Positions 24,663 to 34,450 of a stretch of DNA of 52,912 nt are shown one piece after another (within the stretch, counting starts at the first letter, position 1; each line of letters begins with the position of its first letter). The notes below the pieces were generated by a model. It ran no database searches and had not been told where the DNA came from. It worked only from the letters and a program-made list of their open reading frames with translations. Location: the NCBI RefSeq assembly GCF_946478805.1, contig NZ_CAMLDC010000030.1, positions 1 through 52,912 of the forward strand, given 5' to 3'. A program made the translations under genes and the position numbers. Source of the DNA: an uncultured Fluviicola sp. GTDB taxonomy: Bacteria; Bacteroidota; Bacteroidia; Flavobacteriales; Crocinitomicaceae.

Positions 24663-27293
24663 TTAATTCAAACCTGCCAATTTTTCTTCCAAAATGGCAA
24701 TTTTCTGTAAAGCATCCGCTTCTTTTTTACGCTCGCTGGCTAAAACTTGTTCCGGTGCACCGTTAACAAATTTTTCGTTACTCAATTTGCCTTGAACACT
24801 TTTCAAAAAGCCTTTAGTATAATTCAATTCCTCTTCCATTTTTTCCTTTTCAGCAGACACATCAATTGCGTCACCGAAAGGAATGAAGTATTCATTTGAA
24901 TGAACCATGAATGAGTTTGCATTTGCCACTTTTTCACTGGTATATTCCATCAAGGAAAGATTTCCCATTTTCAGAATCACTGAATCAAAAGAGGGATCAA
25001 TCTCAGTGTTCTTTTTTACAAACAATTCAATGCGAACCTTATTTGCGATATTGTTTTTCTTGCGGATATTGCGAATATTGGTGACAACGTCTTCGGCAAG
25101 CGTGAACTGCTTCAAAACAGAACTATCGAAGGATTCAACTGTCGGCCATTTTGCAATGATAATATCTTCTCCTTCTTTACGCTCTCTCAGCAAATGCCAC
25201 AATTCTTCCGCAACAAACGGGGTGAAAGGTTGCAACAAACACAACAATTTCTCAAAGAAAACAATGGTTTGATCCAAAGTTGCCTGATCGATAGGTTGTT
25301 CATATCCAGGTTTGATCATTTCCAAATACCACGCACAGAAATCATCCCAAACCAATTTGTAGATTGCCATCAGCGCCTCGGAAATTTTGAATTTATTCAT
25401 CAGTTCATTGATGTTCTCCAATTCCTGATTGAATCGCGCATGAAACCACTCAATTGCTTTGATGGACGCCTTTGGTTGTTCAATTGGTTTTACTTCCCAA
25501 CCCATTACCAAACGGGCAGCATTCCAGATCTTGTTGGTAAAGTTCCTTCCTTGCTCACACTGACTCGAATCAAAAGGTAAATCATTTCCTGCCGGAGAAG
25601 AAATCAAAATACCCAGGCGAACACCGTCTGCGCCGTATTTTTCAATCAACTCAATCGGATCAGGAGAATTTCCTAATGACTTGGACATCTTACGTCCCAA
25701 TTTATCGCGAACAATCCCGGTGTAATATACATTTCTGAATGGCAATTCCCCCATGTATTCGTAACCCGCAATGATCATACGTGCAACCCAGAAGAACATG
25801 ATCTCCGGAGCAGTCACCAAATCATTTGTCGGATAATAATACTTGATCTCTTTATTTCCGGGCTGAGTCAATCCGTTGAAAACGGAAATCGGCCATAACC
25901 AGGAAGAAAACCACGTATCCAAAACGTCTTCATCTTGTTTCAAATCTGCAGCAGAAAGCGCGTTGTTTCCTGATTTGACTTTTGCCAATTCCAAAGCTTC
26001 CTCCATCGTACGGGCAACCACAAAATCATCCGCATCAGTTCCATAGAAAAATGCAGGAATGCGATGTCCCCACCAAAGCTGACGGGAAATACACCAATCC
26101 TTTACATTCTCCATCCAATGGCGATACGTATTCTTGAACTTATCCGGATGGAATGAAATGTTTCCATTCATTACATTTTCCAATGCAGGTTGTGCCAATT
26201 CTTTCATGGATACAAACCATTGCAAAGACAAACGCGGTTCAATCACACAGTTCGTTCTTTCGGAATAACCGATCTTATTGATATGATCCTCCACTTTCAC
26301 CAAATAACCTTTATCATCCAATTCTTTGGCGATTTCCTTACGGACATCGAAACGGTCCATTCCCGCATAATGCAGTCCATTCTCGTTTACAATCCCGTTA
26401 TCGTGGAAAATATCTATTGTTTCCAGTCCGTATTTCTTACCCAATTCATAATCATTCACATCATGGGCCGGAGTTACTTTCAAACATCCCGTCCCGAATT
26501 CCATCTCCACGTATTCATCACAAATAATTGGAACGGTTCGATTAGCTATAGGAACGATCGCGTGTTTTCCATGCAAATGTTTGTATCGCGGATCATCCGG
26601 ATGAATACAGATTGCGGAGTCACCCAAAATCGTTTCAGGTCGTGTTGTAGCAATCGTAAGCCACTGATCATCCGTTCCTGCAATTTTGTAGCGGACATGA
26701 AATAATTTCGAATTTACTTCTTTGTGAATCACCTCTTCATCCGAAAGCGCCGTGCGAGCTTCCGGATCCCAGTTGATCATCCGGACACCACGGTAAATTT
26801 TTCCTTTTTGGAATAAGTCGATAAACACATTGATTACGGAATCGGAATATTCCGGATCCATCGTAAATGCTGTTCTTTCCCAATCACAAGAAGCTCCTAA
26901 TTTCTTTAATTGTTGCAGGATCACCCCACCGTATTTTTCTTTCCATGCAAAAGCATGCTTCAAAAATTCATCACGAGAAAGATCCGATTTTTTGATTCCT
27001 TCCTCGCGCAATTTGTGAACCACTTTTGCTTCCGTAGCGATTGATGCATGATCCGTTCCGGGAACCCAACATGCATTTTTCCCTTCCATACGTGCTTTAC
27101 GAACCAACACGTCCTGAATGGTATTGTTCAACATATGTCCCATGTGCAAAACACCCGTAACGTTTGGCGGTGGAATGACGACAGTAAAAGGCTCACGATC
27201 ATCTGGTTCAGAATGAAAGTAACCCTTAGCCATCCAATGGCTATACCATCGTTCTTCTGCTGAACGGGGTTCGTACGTTTTTGGAATTTCCAT
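24663..27293 (-). CDS. valS: Valyl-tRNA synthetase
   Basis: This class I aminoacyl-tRNA synthetase charges tRNA-Val. I start it at the ATG at 27293 ([16 protein letters not shown]), the typical ValRS N-terminus; an in-frame ATG 60 bp upstream adds an atypical leader. Signatures present are [16 protein letters not shown] (the HIGH box HMGH), the editing domain with [21 protein letters not shown], and the KMSKS loop [12 protein letters not shown]-terminal coiled coil (about 800-876) rich in Glu and Lys follows the anticodon-binding domain. The length of 876 residues is normal. A well-formed promoter is at 27384-27413, leaving a leader of about 85 nt, and a terminator follows the gene, so it is probably monocistronic. 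Confidence 0.98.
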   Translation of the reverse strand: MEIPKTYEPRSAEERWYSHWMAKGYFHSEPDDREPFTVVIPPPNVTGVLHMGHMLNNTIQDVLVRKARMEGKNACWVPGTDHASIATEAKVVHKLREEGIKKSDLSRDEFLKHAFAWKEKYGGVILQQLKKLGASCDWERTAFTMDPEYSDSVINVFIDLFQKGKIYRGVRMINWDPEARTALSDEEVIHKEVNSKLFHVRYKIAGTDDQWLTIATTRPETILGDSAICIHPDDPRYKHLHGKHAIVPIANRTVPIICDEYVEMEFGTGCLKVTPAHDVNDYELGKKYGLETIDIFHDNGIVNENGLHYAGMDRFDVRKEIAKELDDKGYLVKVEDHINKIGYSERTNCVIEPRLSLQWFVSMKELAQPALENVMNGNISFHPDKFKNTYRHWMENVKDWCISRQLWWGHRIPAFFYGTDADDFVVARTMEEALELAKVKSGNNALSAADLKQDEDVLDTWFSSWLWPISVFNGLTQPGNKEIKYYYPTNDLVTAPEIMFFWVARMIIAGYEYMGELPFRNVYYTGIVRDKLGRKMSKSLGNSPDPIELIEKYGADGVRLGILISSPAGNDLPFDSSQCEQGRNFTNKIWNAARLVMGWEVKPIEQPKASIKAIEWFHARFNQELENINELMNKFKISEALMAIYKLVWDDFCAWYLEMIKPGYEQPIDQATLDQTIVFFEKLLCLLQPFTPFVAEELWHLLRERKEGEDIIIAKWPTVESFDSSVLKQFTLAEDVVTNIRNIRKKNNIANKVRIELFVKKNTEIDPSFDSVILKMGNLSLMEYTSEKVANANSFMVHSNEYFIPFGDAIDVSAEKEKMEEELNYTKGFLKSVQGKLSNEKFVNGAPEQVLASERKKEADALQKIAILEEKLAGLN

Positions 27294-27383
27294 GTTGTTT
27301 TTTATTATGTTGTTCTTTTTATGTTGCAGGTCTGCTAACACAGACCAAGTCATCGAAAGCAGTGCTTTCTCTTATTTAAGTTG

Positions 27384-27413
27384 CAAAGGTACTAAAAGAG
27401 GGCAATTTATCAA
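27384..27413 (-). promoter_or_regulatory. valS promoter
   Basis: On the minus strand TTG (27411-27413), a 19-nt spacer and TACCTTTG (27384-27391) fit the Bacteroidota consensus exactly. This is the best promoter in the window. Transcription would start near 27377-27380. Confidence 0.65.
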
Positions 27414-27491
27414 GGTGTAAAAAGCGTCATTTCCAATATTTATACTTCGAACAAGCAATCCTTTTTTTCCTATTTTTGTTCAAACGACCCC

Positions 27492-28175
27492 ATGAAAAAA
27501 GCCTGGAATATACTCGCCACAAGTCTTCGAATTTTCTTTGAGCTATTCTTTGTGTTCATTACACTCTATATTCTGATCTTTCTTTCCATTTCTCCTTTTA
27601 CCCTTGAAGCAGAAAAAACAACTGATCCGAAAACAGAAATCATCTATCTCTCCACCAATGGCATTCATTCGGATGTGATTCTACCTATTCACCATCCGAT
27701 AATGGACTGGGAGAAAACACTCAATATGGAAAAAGCATTGGCAATCGATACTTTTCAAACACATCTAAAGTTCGGCTGGGGAGATAAGAACTTCTTCCTG
27801 AGAACCAAAGAATGGAGCGATATGAAAGTGGGAACCGTTGTAAACACGGTATTTGGAAGAGGACCAGGTGCTATGCATTTAATTTTGTGTACTCCGAAAG
27901 ATTTGGACAAAAAAAGCATGATTGAACTTCATCTGACTAAACAACAATACCAAAAACTGTGTGCTTTCATCAAATGCAGTTTTCAATTTAATGAAGGGAA
28001 AGCGAGTGTCATTAAAAATCACCCGTATGGGACATATGATTTTTTCTATGATTCAAGTATTGAGTATAATATGACTTATACTTGTAATACCTGGACAAAT
28101 AATGCATTGAAGCGTGCAGGGCAGAAAGCATGTGTCTGGACCCCGTTCAAAGGAGCAATTTTTTCGAAATATTGA
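27492..28175 (+). CDS. TIGR02117/DUF2459 family protein
   Basis: The protein has an N-terminal membrane helix (about 10-38), then STNGIHSDVILPI, FGWGDKNFFL, and the C-terminal TYTCNTWTNNALKRAG, the motif set of the DUF2459 (TIGR02117) family. That family is often found near urease or polyhydroxyalkanoate genes, but its function is not established. The conserved histidine (GIHSD), cysteine (CNTW) and acidic residues recall a papain-like (NlpC/P60-type) arrangement, which is inference. It likely faces the periplasm. It is divergent from valS, and a TATTTTTG box (27471-27478) lies 13 bp before the ATG. No urease or PHA gene is visible nearby. Confidence 0.85.
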   Translation: MKKAWNILATSLRIFFELFFVFITLYILIFLSISPFTLEAEKTTDPKTEIIYLSTNGIHSDVILPIHHPIMDWEKTLNMEKALAIDTFQTHLKFGWGDKNFFLRTKEWSDMKVGTVVNTVFGRGPGAMHLILCTPKDLDKKSMIELHLTKQQYQKLCAFIKCSFQFNEGKASVIKNHPYGTYDFFYDSSIEYNMTYTCNTWTNNALKRAGQKACVWTPFKGAIFSKY

Positions 28176-28224
28176 AATTTACCAGGGTAAATGGAGGATA
28201 TCCTTCCACTTATCCCTAAAACAT

Positions 28225-28260
28225 AAAAAAGCCCTGATTCATTTATACAAACCAGGGCTT
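28225..28260 (-). terminator. Terminator of the 181-aa secreted protein gene
   Basis: AAGCCCTG (28229-28236) and CAGGGCTT (28253-28260) form an 8-bp stem. On the minus strand it is followed by six T. It lies between two convergent genes. Confidence 0.75.
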
Positions 28261-28277
28261 AAGTGTATTATTTTCAG

Positions 28278-28823
28278 CTATTTTTTTCCTTTTCCGTTCC
28301 CATTTCCGGTAGACTTTCCTGAGTTCCCTTTAGAACCTCCTGAATTTCCATTGGATTTACCATTCCCCTTATCTCCGGAGTTGTCCTTTTTATCATTTCC
28401 GGTTGTCTTATCTGCAGATTTGGAATTTCCTTTCCCCTTTTCTTTCACCTTTCCTTTCAAAGCATGGAATTCTGCCGAACCTGGTTTAATACCCAGTTCT
28501 TTTGCCATTGCTCCCCAACCTTTGGATTTACTTGTTTTGTAAACCTTGATAACATCCTCAATTGGTCTTTTCGAAATATTCGAAATTTGAAACGCCATAA
28601 ACGCATCACCCGGAGTCATTCCAACTTTGAAAGCAGATTCAACTTTAGGCATAGAAACATTGAATGTTTTTGTCAGATTCAACTTGAAAGTCGGCAAGTC
28701 TTTATTTCCATCAGTATTAACGATTTTCAGACTAGCGTCCAATTCCGTGTCACCGGATCTGTAATCCTGGCCTAAAGCGATTCCTGAAACCAGCATCACT
28801 GCTAAAAAAATAGTCTTCTTCAT
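28278..28823 (-). CDS. Secreted protein with Gly/Lys/Asn-rich tail, 181 aa
   Basis: A signal peptide (MKKTIFLAVMLVSGIALGQ) precedes a compact domain (about 20-118) containing LDASLKIVNTD, VGMTPGDAFMAFQIS and IEDVIKVYKTSK. The final 60 residues are low complexity, dominated by Lys, Gly, Asn and Ser, and strongly basic, ending NGNGKGKK. I do not recognise the family. Such a basic disordered tail could bind peptidoglycan-linked or surface anionic polymers, which is inference. It starts 40 bp after the tex stop codon on the same strand, so it could share the tex transcript, and it has its own terminator. Confidence 0.75.
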   Translation of the reverse strand: MKKTIFLAVMLVSGIALGQDYRSGDTELDASLKIVNTDGNKDLPTFKLNLTKTFNVSMPKVESAFKVGMTPGDAFMAFQISNISKRPIEDVIKVYKTSKSKGWGAMAKELGIKPGSAEFHALKGKVKEKGKGNSKSADKTTGNDKKDNSGDKGNGKSNGNSGGSKGNSGKSTGNGNGKGKK

Positions 28824-28863
28824 AATTATCTAGTTGTTTTAAGTAAGTATACACATTTTCCCA

Positions 28864-30975
28864 TTAAGTCAAGCGTTGTAACCCGACTCTTTTTCGCGCC
28901 TCGTCAATTTCCAATACACGCACTTCCACATGTTCATGCAAGGAAATGACCTGAGTCGGGTCTTCCACGTAATGATCTGCCAAATTGGATTTATGAATCA
29001 ATCCGTTTTCTTTGATCCCGATATTGACAAAAGCTCCGAAATTAGTGACATTGGTGACTATTCCGGTTAAAATCATTCCTTCTTTCAAATCTGCGATTGT
29101 GCGAATACGCGTATCAAACTCCAGGACTTTGGCTTGCTTTCTCGGATCTCGGCCCGGTTTCTTCAACTCCTTGATAATATCTGTAAATGTAAACGAATCA
29201 ACCTCCGAAAAATCTGCATGTTTGATTTCATTCAATTTAACTTCATTTCCAATCAGGTCTTTCAATTCAACCCCCAGCTTTTTAGCCATTTTATTGACGA
29301 ATTTGTAGCTTTCAGGATGAACGGATGAATTATCCAATGGATTTTCCCCCTCACGGACACGCAAAAATCCAGCAGCCTGTTCATAAGCCTTTTCACCTAA
29401 ACGTTTCACCTTCTTCAGTTCTTCGCGCGACCTGATCCCGCCGTTTTCTGTACGGTAAGCAACAATATTTTCAGCCAAACCAATTCCCAAACCGGAAACA
29501 TAACTCAGTAAGTAAGGCGAAGCTGTATTCAAATCAACTCCAACTGCATTTACAGCAGAAACAACTACGTCATCCAAAGCATCTTTCAAGGATGTCTGGT
29601 TCACTTCATGCTGGTATTGACCAACACCAACCGATTTCGGATCAATTTTCACCAGCTCAGCCAAAGGATCCATCAGACGACGACCAATGGAAACTGCTCC
29701 GCGAACCGTAACATCGTAATCCGGAAATTCCTTACGCGCTATTGGGCTTGCAGAATAGATTGAAGCACCATCTTCCCGAACCGCATATACTTCCAGATCC
29801 CGGTCGAAGCGAATATGCTTGATGAATGATTCCGTCTCCCGACCTGCTGTTCCGTCTCCAATAGCAATCGTTTCTATCTTATAAGCCTGAACTAGCTGGA
29901 AAATCTTTGAGGAAGCCTTATCCTTCTCGTTTTGTGGCGCATGCGGATAAATTGTCGCATTGGTTAGCAAAGTCCCATGTTCATCCAAACAAACCACTTT
30001 ACAGCCTGTTCTGAAACCCGGATCGATCGCCAACGTGCGTTTATTTCCAACAGGCGGAGCGAGTAATAACTGTTTCAGGTTGGTTGAAAAAACAGAAATT
30101 GCTTCTTTATCCGCCTTTTCTTTTGCCTGGGCCAACAATTCATTTTCCAACGATGAACACATCAGTCGGGAATAGGATTCTTTGCAAGCTTTTGCTACCA
30201 AGTCACCACATTCGTCATCTGTTTTCACAAAAAAGCGCTCCAGGGATTCCAATGCATCGTCTTTTTCCGGCTGCGCTTTCAAAGACAAAATCCCTTCTCT
30301 TTCTGCACGAATAATTGCCAAAAATCGATGAGATGCAGTTTTATAGAGTGGTTCTGAAAAATCAAAATAATCTCGGTATTTAGCTCCTTCCTCCTCTTTT
30401 CCCTTCACCAATTTTGAAGCCAGAACAGCTTTTCGTTGAAATAAGGTTCTTACACGTCCACGGGCAATTGCATTCTCATTAATCCATTCAGCCATGATAT
30501 CAACAGCACCCTGAATCGCCATGTCTTCATCTACCACATCGCCTTTCAAAAAACGTTCGGCCATCTGTTCAGGATCTCCTCCGCGCTGAGACATAATCAT
30601 TCGTGCCAATGGTTCCAAGCCCAATTTCTTTGCTTTATCTCCTTTTGTCTGACGTTTCTGTTTATAAGGCAAATAAATATCTTCCAATACAATGGAATCA
30701 AAACAAGTCAATACCTTTGTTTTCAGCTCTTCTGTCAATTTTCCCTGTTCCTCGATGGAAGCAACAATTGTTTGTTGACGCGCAATCAACTCTTCGAATT
30801 TTTTAGCCAAATCCCTGATCTGAGCAATTTGAACCTCATCCAAACCACCAGTCATTTCTTTTCGGTATCTTGAAATAAAAGGAACAGTTGCTCCCCCTTC
30901 CAATAATCCGATAGTATTTTGAATTGCCTTTTCTTTTAATCCTGAGGCATTTAGTACGAATTCATTTTTTTGCAT
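28864..30975 (-). CDS. tex: Tex-family S1 RNA-binding transcription accessory protein
   Basis: This 703-residue protein has the full Tex layout: N-terminal helical region (VPFISRYRKEMTGGLDEVQ), the YqgF/RNase-H-like core near 313 (LAIDPGFRTGCKV), the helix-hairpin-helix pair (NTASPYLLSYVSGLG, near 480) and a C-terminal S1 RNA-binding domain from about 635 (GIVTNVTNFGAFVNIG) ending KRVGLQRL. Tex binds nucleic acid and affects transcription in several bacteria; the precise role is not fixed. Length is at the short end of the family range. A TATATTTG box lies only 5 bp upstream of the start codon (30981-30988). Confidence 0.95.
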   Translation of the reverse strand: MQKNEFVLNASGLKEKAIQNTIGLLEGGATVPFISRYRKEMTGGLDEVQIAQIRDLAKKFEELIARQQTIVASIEEQGKLTEELKTKVLTCFDSIVLEDIYLPYKQKRQTKGDKAKKLGLEPLARMIMSQRGGDPEQMAERFLKGDVVDEDMAIQGAVDIMAEWINENAIARGRVRTLFQRKAVLASKLVKGKEEEGAKYRDYFDFSEPLYKTASHRFLAIIRAEREGILSLKAQPEKDDALESLERFFVKTDDECGDLVAKACKESYSRLMCSSLENELLAQAKEKADKEAISVFSTNLKQLLLAPPVGNKRTLAIDPGFRTGCKVVCLDEHGTLLTNATIYPHAPQNEKDKASSKIFQLVQAYKIETIAIGDGTAGRETESFIKHIRFDRDLEVYAVREDGASIYSASPIARKEFPDYDVTVRGAVSIGRRLMDPLAELVKIDPKSVGVGQYQHEVNQTSLKDALDDVVVSAVNAVGVDLNTASPYLLSYVSGLGIGLAENIVAYRTENGGIRSREELKKVKRLGEKAYEQAAGFLRVREGENPLDNSSVHPESYKFVNKMAKKLGVELKDLIGNEVKLNEIKHADFSEVDSFTFTDIIKELKKPGRDPRKQAKVLEFDTRIRTIADLKEGMILTGIVTNVTNFGAFVNIGIKENGLIHKSNLADHYVEDPTQVISLHEHVEVRVLEIDEARKRVGLQRLT

Positions 30976-30980
30976 AAGTG

Positions 30981-30988
30981 CAAATATA
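30981..30988 (-). promoter_or_regulatory. Candidate -7 element very close to the tex start
   Basis: TATATTTG on the minus strand matches TAnnTTTG and ends 5 bp before the tex ATG. No good TTG is present at the usual distance. If used, transcription would begin at or next to the start codon. Confidence 0.35.
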
Positions 30989-31116
30989 AAAGTTCCGAAA
31001 ACACGTACTCATACCTGTTGAAAAAGAACAGAATATTCCAATGTATCCAATAAAAAAGTTGTTAAAGCGTTATAGGTTCGAAAATCTAAACGATTGTTCA
31101 TTAAAAACTACAAATC

Positions 31117-32853
31117 ATGATCAAAACAATCACCTTATCGATTCTTATATTTTTTGGAGGGATCCAACAAATCCATGCCCAGATAATCAACTACAATGTC
31201 GTCGATACCGCTTGTGCTTGTCAGCACATGTTAATGATCCATGCAAATGCCGATTTTATGTATGACAACGCAACTATTTCAATTGACTGGGGTGACGGAA
31301 CGAGCAACTTGTATCCATTTCCGCTAGGTGGAACCGGATCATACGGGCAAAACGCAACACACGTTTACAATAGCGCCGGAATATTCAAAACCATTACCCG
31401 AATATACAGCGGATACCATCAACAATGGCTGGACACCACGGTTTACAACTACCTGTTAGCTGACCCTGTAGCTTGTGGAGCGATACACATCACTACTAAA
31501 AAAACGGGTGGTTCGGTTCCTGACTACAAATACGAAAACGCTCCGGTTGATTTTAAAGACGTTGATGGGAAAATCACGACCGTTATTCCGCATTTCCAGG
31601 GACAACCAATCTACTACAATTACAAGGGATTGCATCCTTACAAATGCCCCTATACTGTAAATTTAAATCCGGTCTGGCTGCAAGAACATGGTTTAACACA
31701 AACAACTCCGCCTCTGATTATTAACGCATTTGAAGGAGTAACCGGTTTTGCATACCCACATGCTTATCAATTCCTGACAAGTTGTGCAGCAGATACCGGC
31801 ACGGCTCCGAATATCCGTTTGGAAAATCCGATGGCTTACTACTTCAATCATACTGATCAAAAAGGCTTTTTACATTTTGATCTCCGGAATTTACGTTGTT
31901 CGGACCCAGTAGTTGCAACAGTCTCTATTGATTTCCCGATAGGATGTTTGCCCCTTACAACCGGATTAACCAATGCAGTGATAAATGGTCACACACTTAC
32001 TTTTGACGTAAACAATGTCCGTTCTTATTCCGACTCTGCCAGCCGGACCATTCCTTTCAATTTTACAGCAAGTATTCCTCTCACCACGCAATTGTGTTTT
32101 GACATCACAATCAGTACTCCCAATGAAACCAGCCTGGACGATAATTCCGCGACTGTTTGTTCCATGGTTTCAAACACAATTAATCCCATTAACAAGTTAG
32201 TAAACTTAAATCCGGTCATCGATTCGCAGCGTGTTGAAACACTGACTTACAAAATCAATTTTCAAAACAACGCTACTGATCATCTGAATGTCATTCACCT
32301 GAAAATGATCGATACGCTTTCAGAAAACCTGGATCCCGGAACCTTTAAAGTAATTTCATCCTCCCATGGGGTGAATACCACCGTTGATCTGTCAACACGT
32401 GTTGTAACATTTACCTTTCACCAGGCAGATGTCGTATCCAGTATTTATGGTGCTGGAATGGATTGGGACGAGCTGGAAATCATCTATTCTGTTTCAGAGA
32501 AAGCTGGACTATCCGGCGGAGCCGCCATTAACAACACAGTTTACATCTATCCAAATTATTACCCGCCGATTGTTACCAATACTACTCACAATATGAATCA
32601 GGCCCCGCTGTTATTGGAAGAAGTAAATGCTGAAAACATTTCCATGTTCCCGAATCCAGCTCAGGACAAACTTTACTTTAGCGGAAATATCACTGAAATC
32701 TACCTGTATGATACTTCGGGAAAACTAGTACTGGAATCTACTGATATTTACGACGATGAAATCTCGTTGAATGGTCTTCAATCCGGTATATACCAAGTTG
32801 TTCTGAAAATAAACGACAGCATCTCAAATAAAAAATTGATTATTAAAAAATAG
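31117..32853 (+). CDS. T9SS cargo protein with PKD-like and DUF11-like domains, type A sorting
   Basis: A signal peptide (MIKTITLSILIFFGGIQQIHAQ) starts this 578-residue protein. Residues 40-110 form a PKD-like domain (ISIDWGDGTS, ATHVYNSAGI), the middle contains an unrecognised beta-rich region, and residues about 360-470 (LTYKINFQNNATD, LKMIDTLSENLDPG) resemble the DUF11/conserved-repeat adhesion fold. The C-terminus is a T9SS type A sorting domain (about 505-578): SMFPNPAQDKLYFSG, then IYLYDTSGKLVLES and GIYQVVL. Cargo with this layout is secreted and attached to the cell surface. The binding target is unknown. Confidence 0.9.
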   Translation: MIKTITLSILIFFGGIQQIHAQIINYNVVDTACACQHMLMIHANADFMYDNATISIDWGDGTSNLYPFPLGGTGSYGQNATHVYNSAGIFKTITRIYSGYHQQWLDTTVYNYLLADPVACGAIHITTKKTGGSVPDYKYENAPVDFKDVDGKITTVIPHFQGQPIYYNYKGLHPYKCPYTVNLNPVWLQEHGLTQTTPPLIINAFEGVTGFAYPHAYQFLTSCAADTGTAPNIRLENPMAYYFNHTDQKGFLHFDLRNLRCSDPVVATVSIDFPIGCLPLTTGLTNAVINGHTLTFDVNNVRSYSDSASRTIPFNFTASIPLTTQLCFDITISTPNETSLDDNSATVCSMVSNTINPINKLVNLNPVIDSQRVETLTYKINFQNNATDHLNVIHLKMIDTLSENLDPGTFKVISSSHGVNTTVDLSTRVVTFTFHQADVVSSIYGAGMDWDELEIIYSVSEKAGLSGGAAINNTVYIYPNYYPPIVTNTTHNMNQAPLLLEEVNAENISMFPNPAQDKLYFSGNITEIYLYDTSGKLVLESTDIYDDEISLNGLQSGIYQVVLKINDSISNKKLIIKK

Positions 32854-32875
32854 ATAAAAAGCACCCGTTTTTCAG

Positions 32876-32907
32876 GTCCGATTTCTTCACCGAAATCGGG
32901 CTTTTTC
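32876..32907 (+). terminator. Terminator of the T9SS gene ending at 32853
   Basis: CCGATTTC (32878-32885) and GAAATCGG (32892-32899) with loop TTCACC, followed by GC and five T. Confidence 0.8.
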
Positions 32908-32928
32908 GTGTTAACTTATTGTAAATCC

Positions 32929-32960
32929 TTGGTTCAGCCCATCCGGTTTCCCTATCTTAG
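32929..32960 (+). promoter_or_regulatory. Candidate promoter of the rlpA-like gene
   Basis: TTG (32929-32931), a 21-nt spacer and TATCTTAG (32953-32960), which is one base off TAnnTTTG. It lies 26 bp before the proposed start codon. Confidence 0.35.
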
Positions 32961-32986
32961 CTATCCAACTTTTAATTTTAGACGGT

Positions 32987-33367
32987 TTGAGATATTGGAT
33001 TTTTGGAATAATTGCATGTGGTTTTCTGGTGAGTTTTCAACTCCAGAACCCTTTTACACAAACGGGTAACGCAAGTTATTACTCGAACAAATTTCAGGGT
33101 AGAAGAACTGCTTCAGGTGCAACATATCACAAAGACAGCATGTATTGCGCGCACAAATCCTTAAAATACGGAACGGTACTCAAAGTTACCAACCTGAAAA
33201 ACGATTCCATTATCATTGTAAAGGTTGTGGATCGTATGGGGAAATCCTCTCCGCATATTATCGATCTGAGTATGGCAGGAGCTCAAAAATTGAATTTTGT
33301 CCGAAATGGAATCACAAAAGTGAAAGTGGAGGAAGTTATTCAAAATCCGGTAACAAAAGCAGATTAA
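32987..33367 (+). CDS. RlpA-like septal ring lytic transglycosylase domain protein
   Basis: The 126-residue product is a single double-psi beta-barrel (DPBB) of the RlpA type: GNASYYSNKFQGRRTASG, then CAHKSLKYGTVLKVTNL with the conserved histidine, and VVDRMG with the catalytic-type aspartate, followed by IIDLSMAGAQKL. RlpA cleaves naked glycan strands at septa. The start is a TTG (32987): no in-frame ATG lies upstream, and the frame opens directly into the hydrophobic segment IFGIIACGFLVSF. The segment contains a cysteine but no convincing lipobox, and there is no SPOR domain, so the protein is smaller than Pseudomonas RlpA and its septal targeting is uncertain. CaiB-like and GNAT genes follow closely on the same strand. 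Confidence 0.82.
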   Translation: MRYWIFGIIACGFLVSFQLQNPFTQTGNASYYSNKFQGRRTASGATYHKDSMYCAHKSLKYGTVLKVTNLKNDSIIIVKVVDRMGKSSPHIIDLSMAGAQKLNFVRNGITKVKVEEVIQNPVTKAD

Positions 33368-33388
33368 GATTTTTCCTACTTTTACTTC

Positions 33389-34450
33389 ATGTTTGAAGAT
33401 TTGAAGGTCATTGATTGCTCTACCGTACTCGCGGGTCCATCCGTTGGGACATTTTTCGCCGAACTGGGTGCTTCCGTAACAAAAATCGAAAACCCAGCTA
33501 TTCCGGATGTAACACGAACGTGGAAATTGGCCTCTGAAGATAAAGACACTTCCGTTTCCGCCTATTTTTCATCTGTGAATTATCACAAACACTATTTACA
33601 ACTTGACTTCAGGAACAAATCGGATTTAAACGAATTGGTTGATCTGGTCAAAACCGCGGATATATTCATCAGTAATTTCAAAAAAGGTGACGCGGAGAAA
33701 TTCGGCTTAACAGATTCGGCTCTGCTTTCAATCAATCCACGCTTGATTATCGCGAAAATATCCGGTTTTGGATCCGAAAGTGATCGCGTGGCTTACGATT
33801 TGATCCTTCAGGCAGAAACCGGTTTTATGTCCATGAATGGAACTCCCGAATCCGGACCTGTGAAAATGCCCGTTGCTTTGATTGATGTACTGGCTGCTCA
33901 CCAATTGAAAGAAGGAATTCTGACTGCTTTATTGCAACGTACAAAAACAAATCAAGGATCAATTGTTTCCGTTTCCCTATATGATGCTGCCATTTCTTCA
34001 CTGGCGAATCAGGCCTCTAATTATCTGATGGAAGGATATATTCCCCAAAGAATAGGTAGTCTGCATCCCAATATTGCTCCTTATGGGGAAATTTTCATTA
34101 CCAATGACGGAAAACTCATCACATTTGCTATCGGGAGCAATAAGCATTTTCAAATTCTATGTGACTTCCTGGAACTTCCGGAACTTCCCTCCGACAAACG
34201 CTTTTCTGAAAATGTGGAGCGGGTTAAAAACAGGCGAGAACTCCAGGAAATGATCCAGGAAATAATTTCGCGCTTCTATGCAGATGATATCATGGAGTTT
34301 ATGCATGACCATTTTGTTCCAGCAGGCCTCGTAAAGAATTTGGAAGAGGTTTTTGAAGATCCTGCAAGTAGAAACCTGATTCGAACGGAATCAATTGAAA
34401 ATACCCAGACAAAACGTGTATCACAAATCGCATTTCAACTGAAATCATGA
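33389..34450 (+). CDS. CaiB/BaiF family III CoA-transferase
   Basis: The N-terminus KVIDCSTVLAGPSVGTFFAE with LGASVTKIE is the family III signature, and D166 in ALIDVLAAHQ aligns with the catalytic aspartate that forms the acyl anhydride. At 353 residues it is slightly shorter than the roughly 380-400 typical of the family. These enzymes move CoA between acyl groups such as carnitine, formate/oxalate or bile-acid derivatives; the substrate is not evident. It starts 21 bp after the rlpA-like gene, and its last 4 bp (ATGA) overlap the GNAT gene. The acyl-CoA dehydrogenase further on could be in the same metabolic field, but it is not in this operon. Confidence 0.88.
   Translation: MFEDLKVIDCSTVLAGPSVGTFFAELGASVTKIENPAIPDVTRTWKLASEDKDTSVSAYFSSVNYHKHYLQLDFRNKSDLNELVDLVKTADIFISNFKKGDAEKFGLTDSALLSINPRLIIAKISGFGSESDRVAYDLILQAETGFMSMNGTPESGPVKMPVALIDVLAAHQLKEGILTALLQRTKTNQGSIVSVSLYDAAISSLANQASNYLMEGYIPQRIGSLHPNIAPYGEIFITNDGKLITFAIGSNKHFQILCDFLELPELPSDKRFSENVERVKNRRELQEMIQEIISRFYADDIMEFMHDHFVPAGLVKNLEEVFEDPASRNLIRTESIENTQTKRVSQIAFQLKS

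Noticed and set aside
27294..27353. 20-codon N-terminal extension of valyl-tRNA synthetase
   Set aside because: It lies in the leader between the promoter and the ATG that gives the normal N-terminus, and the residues do not resemble ValRS.
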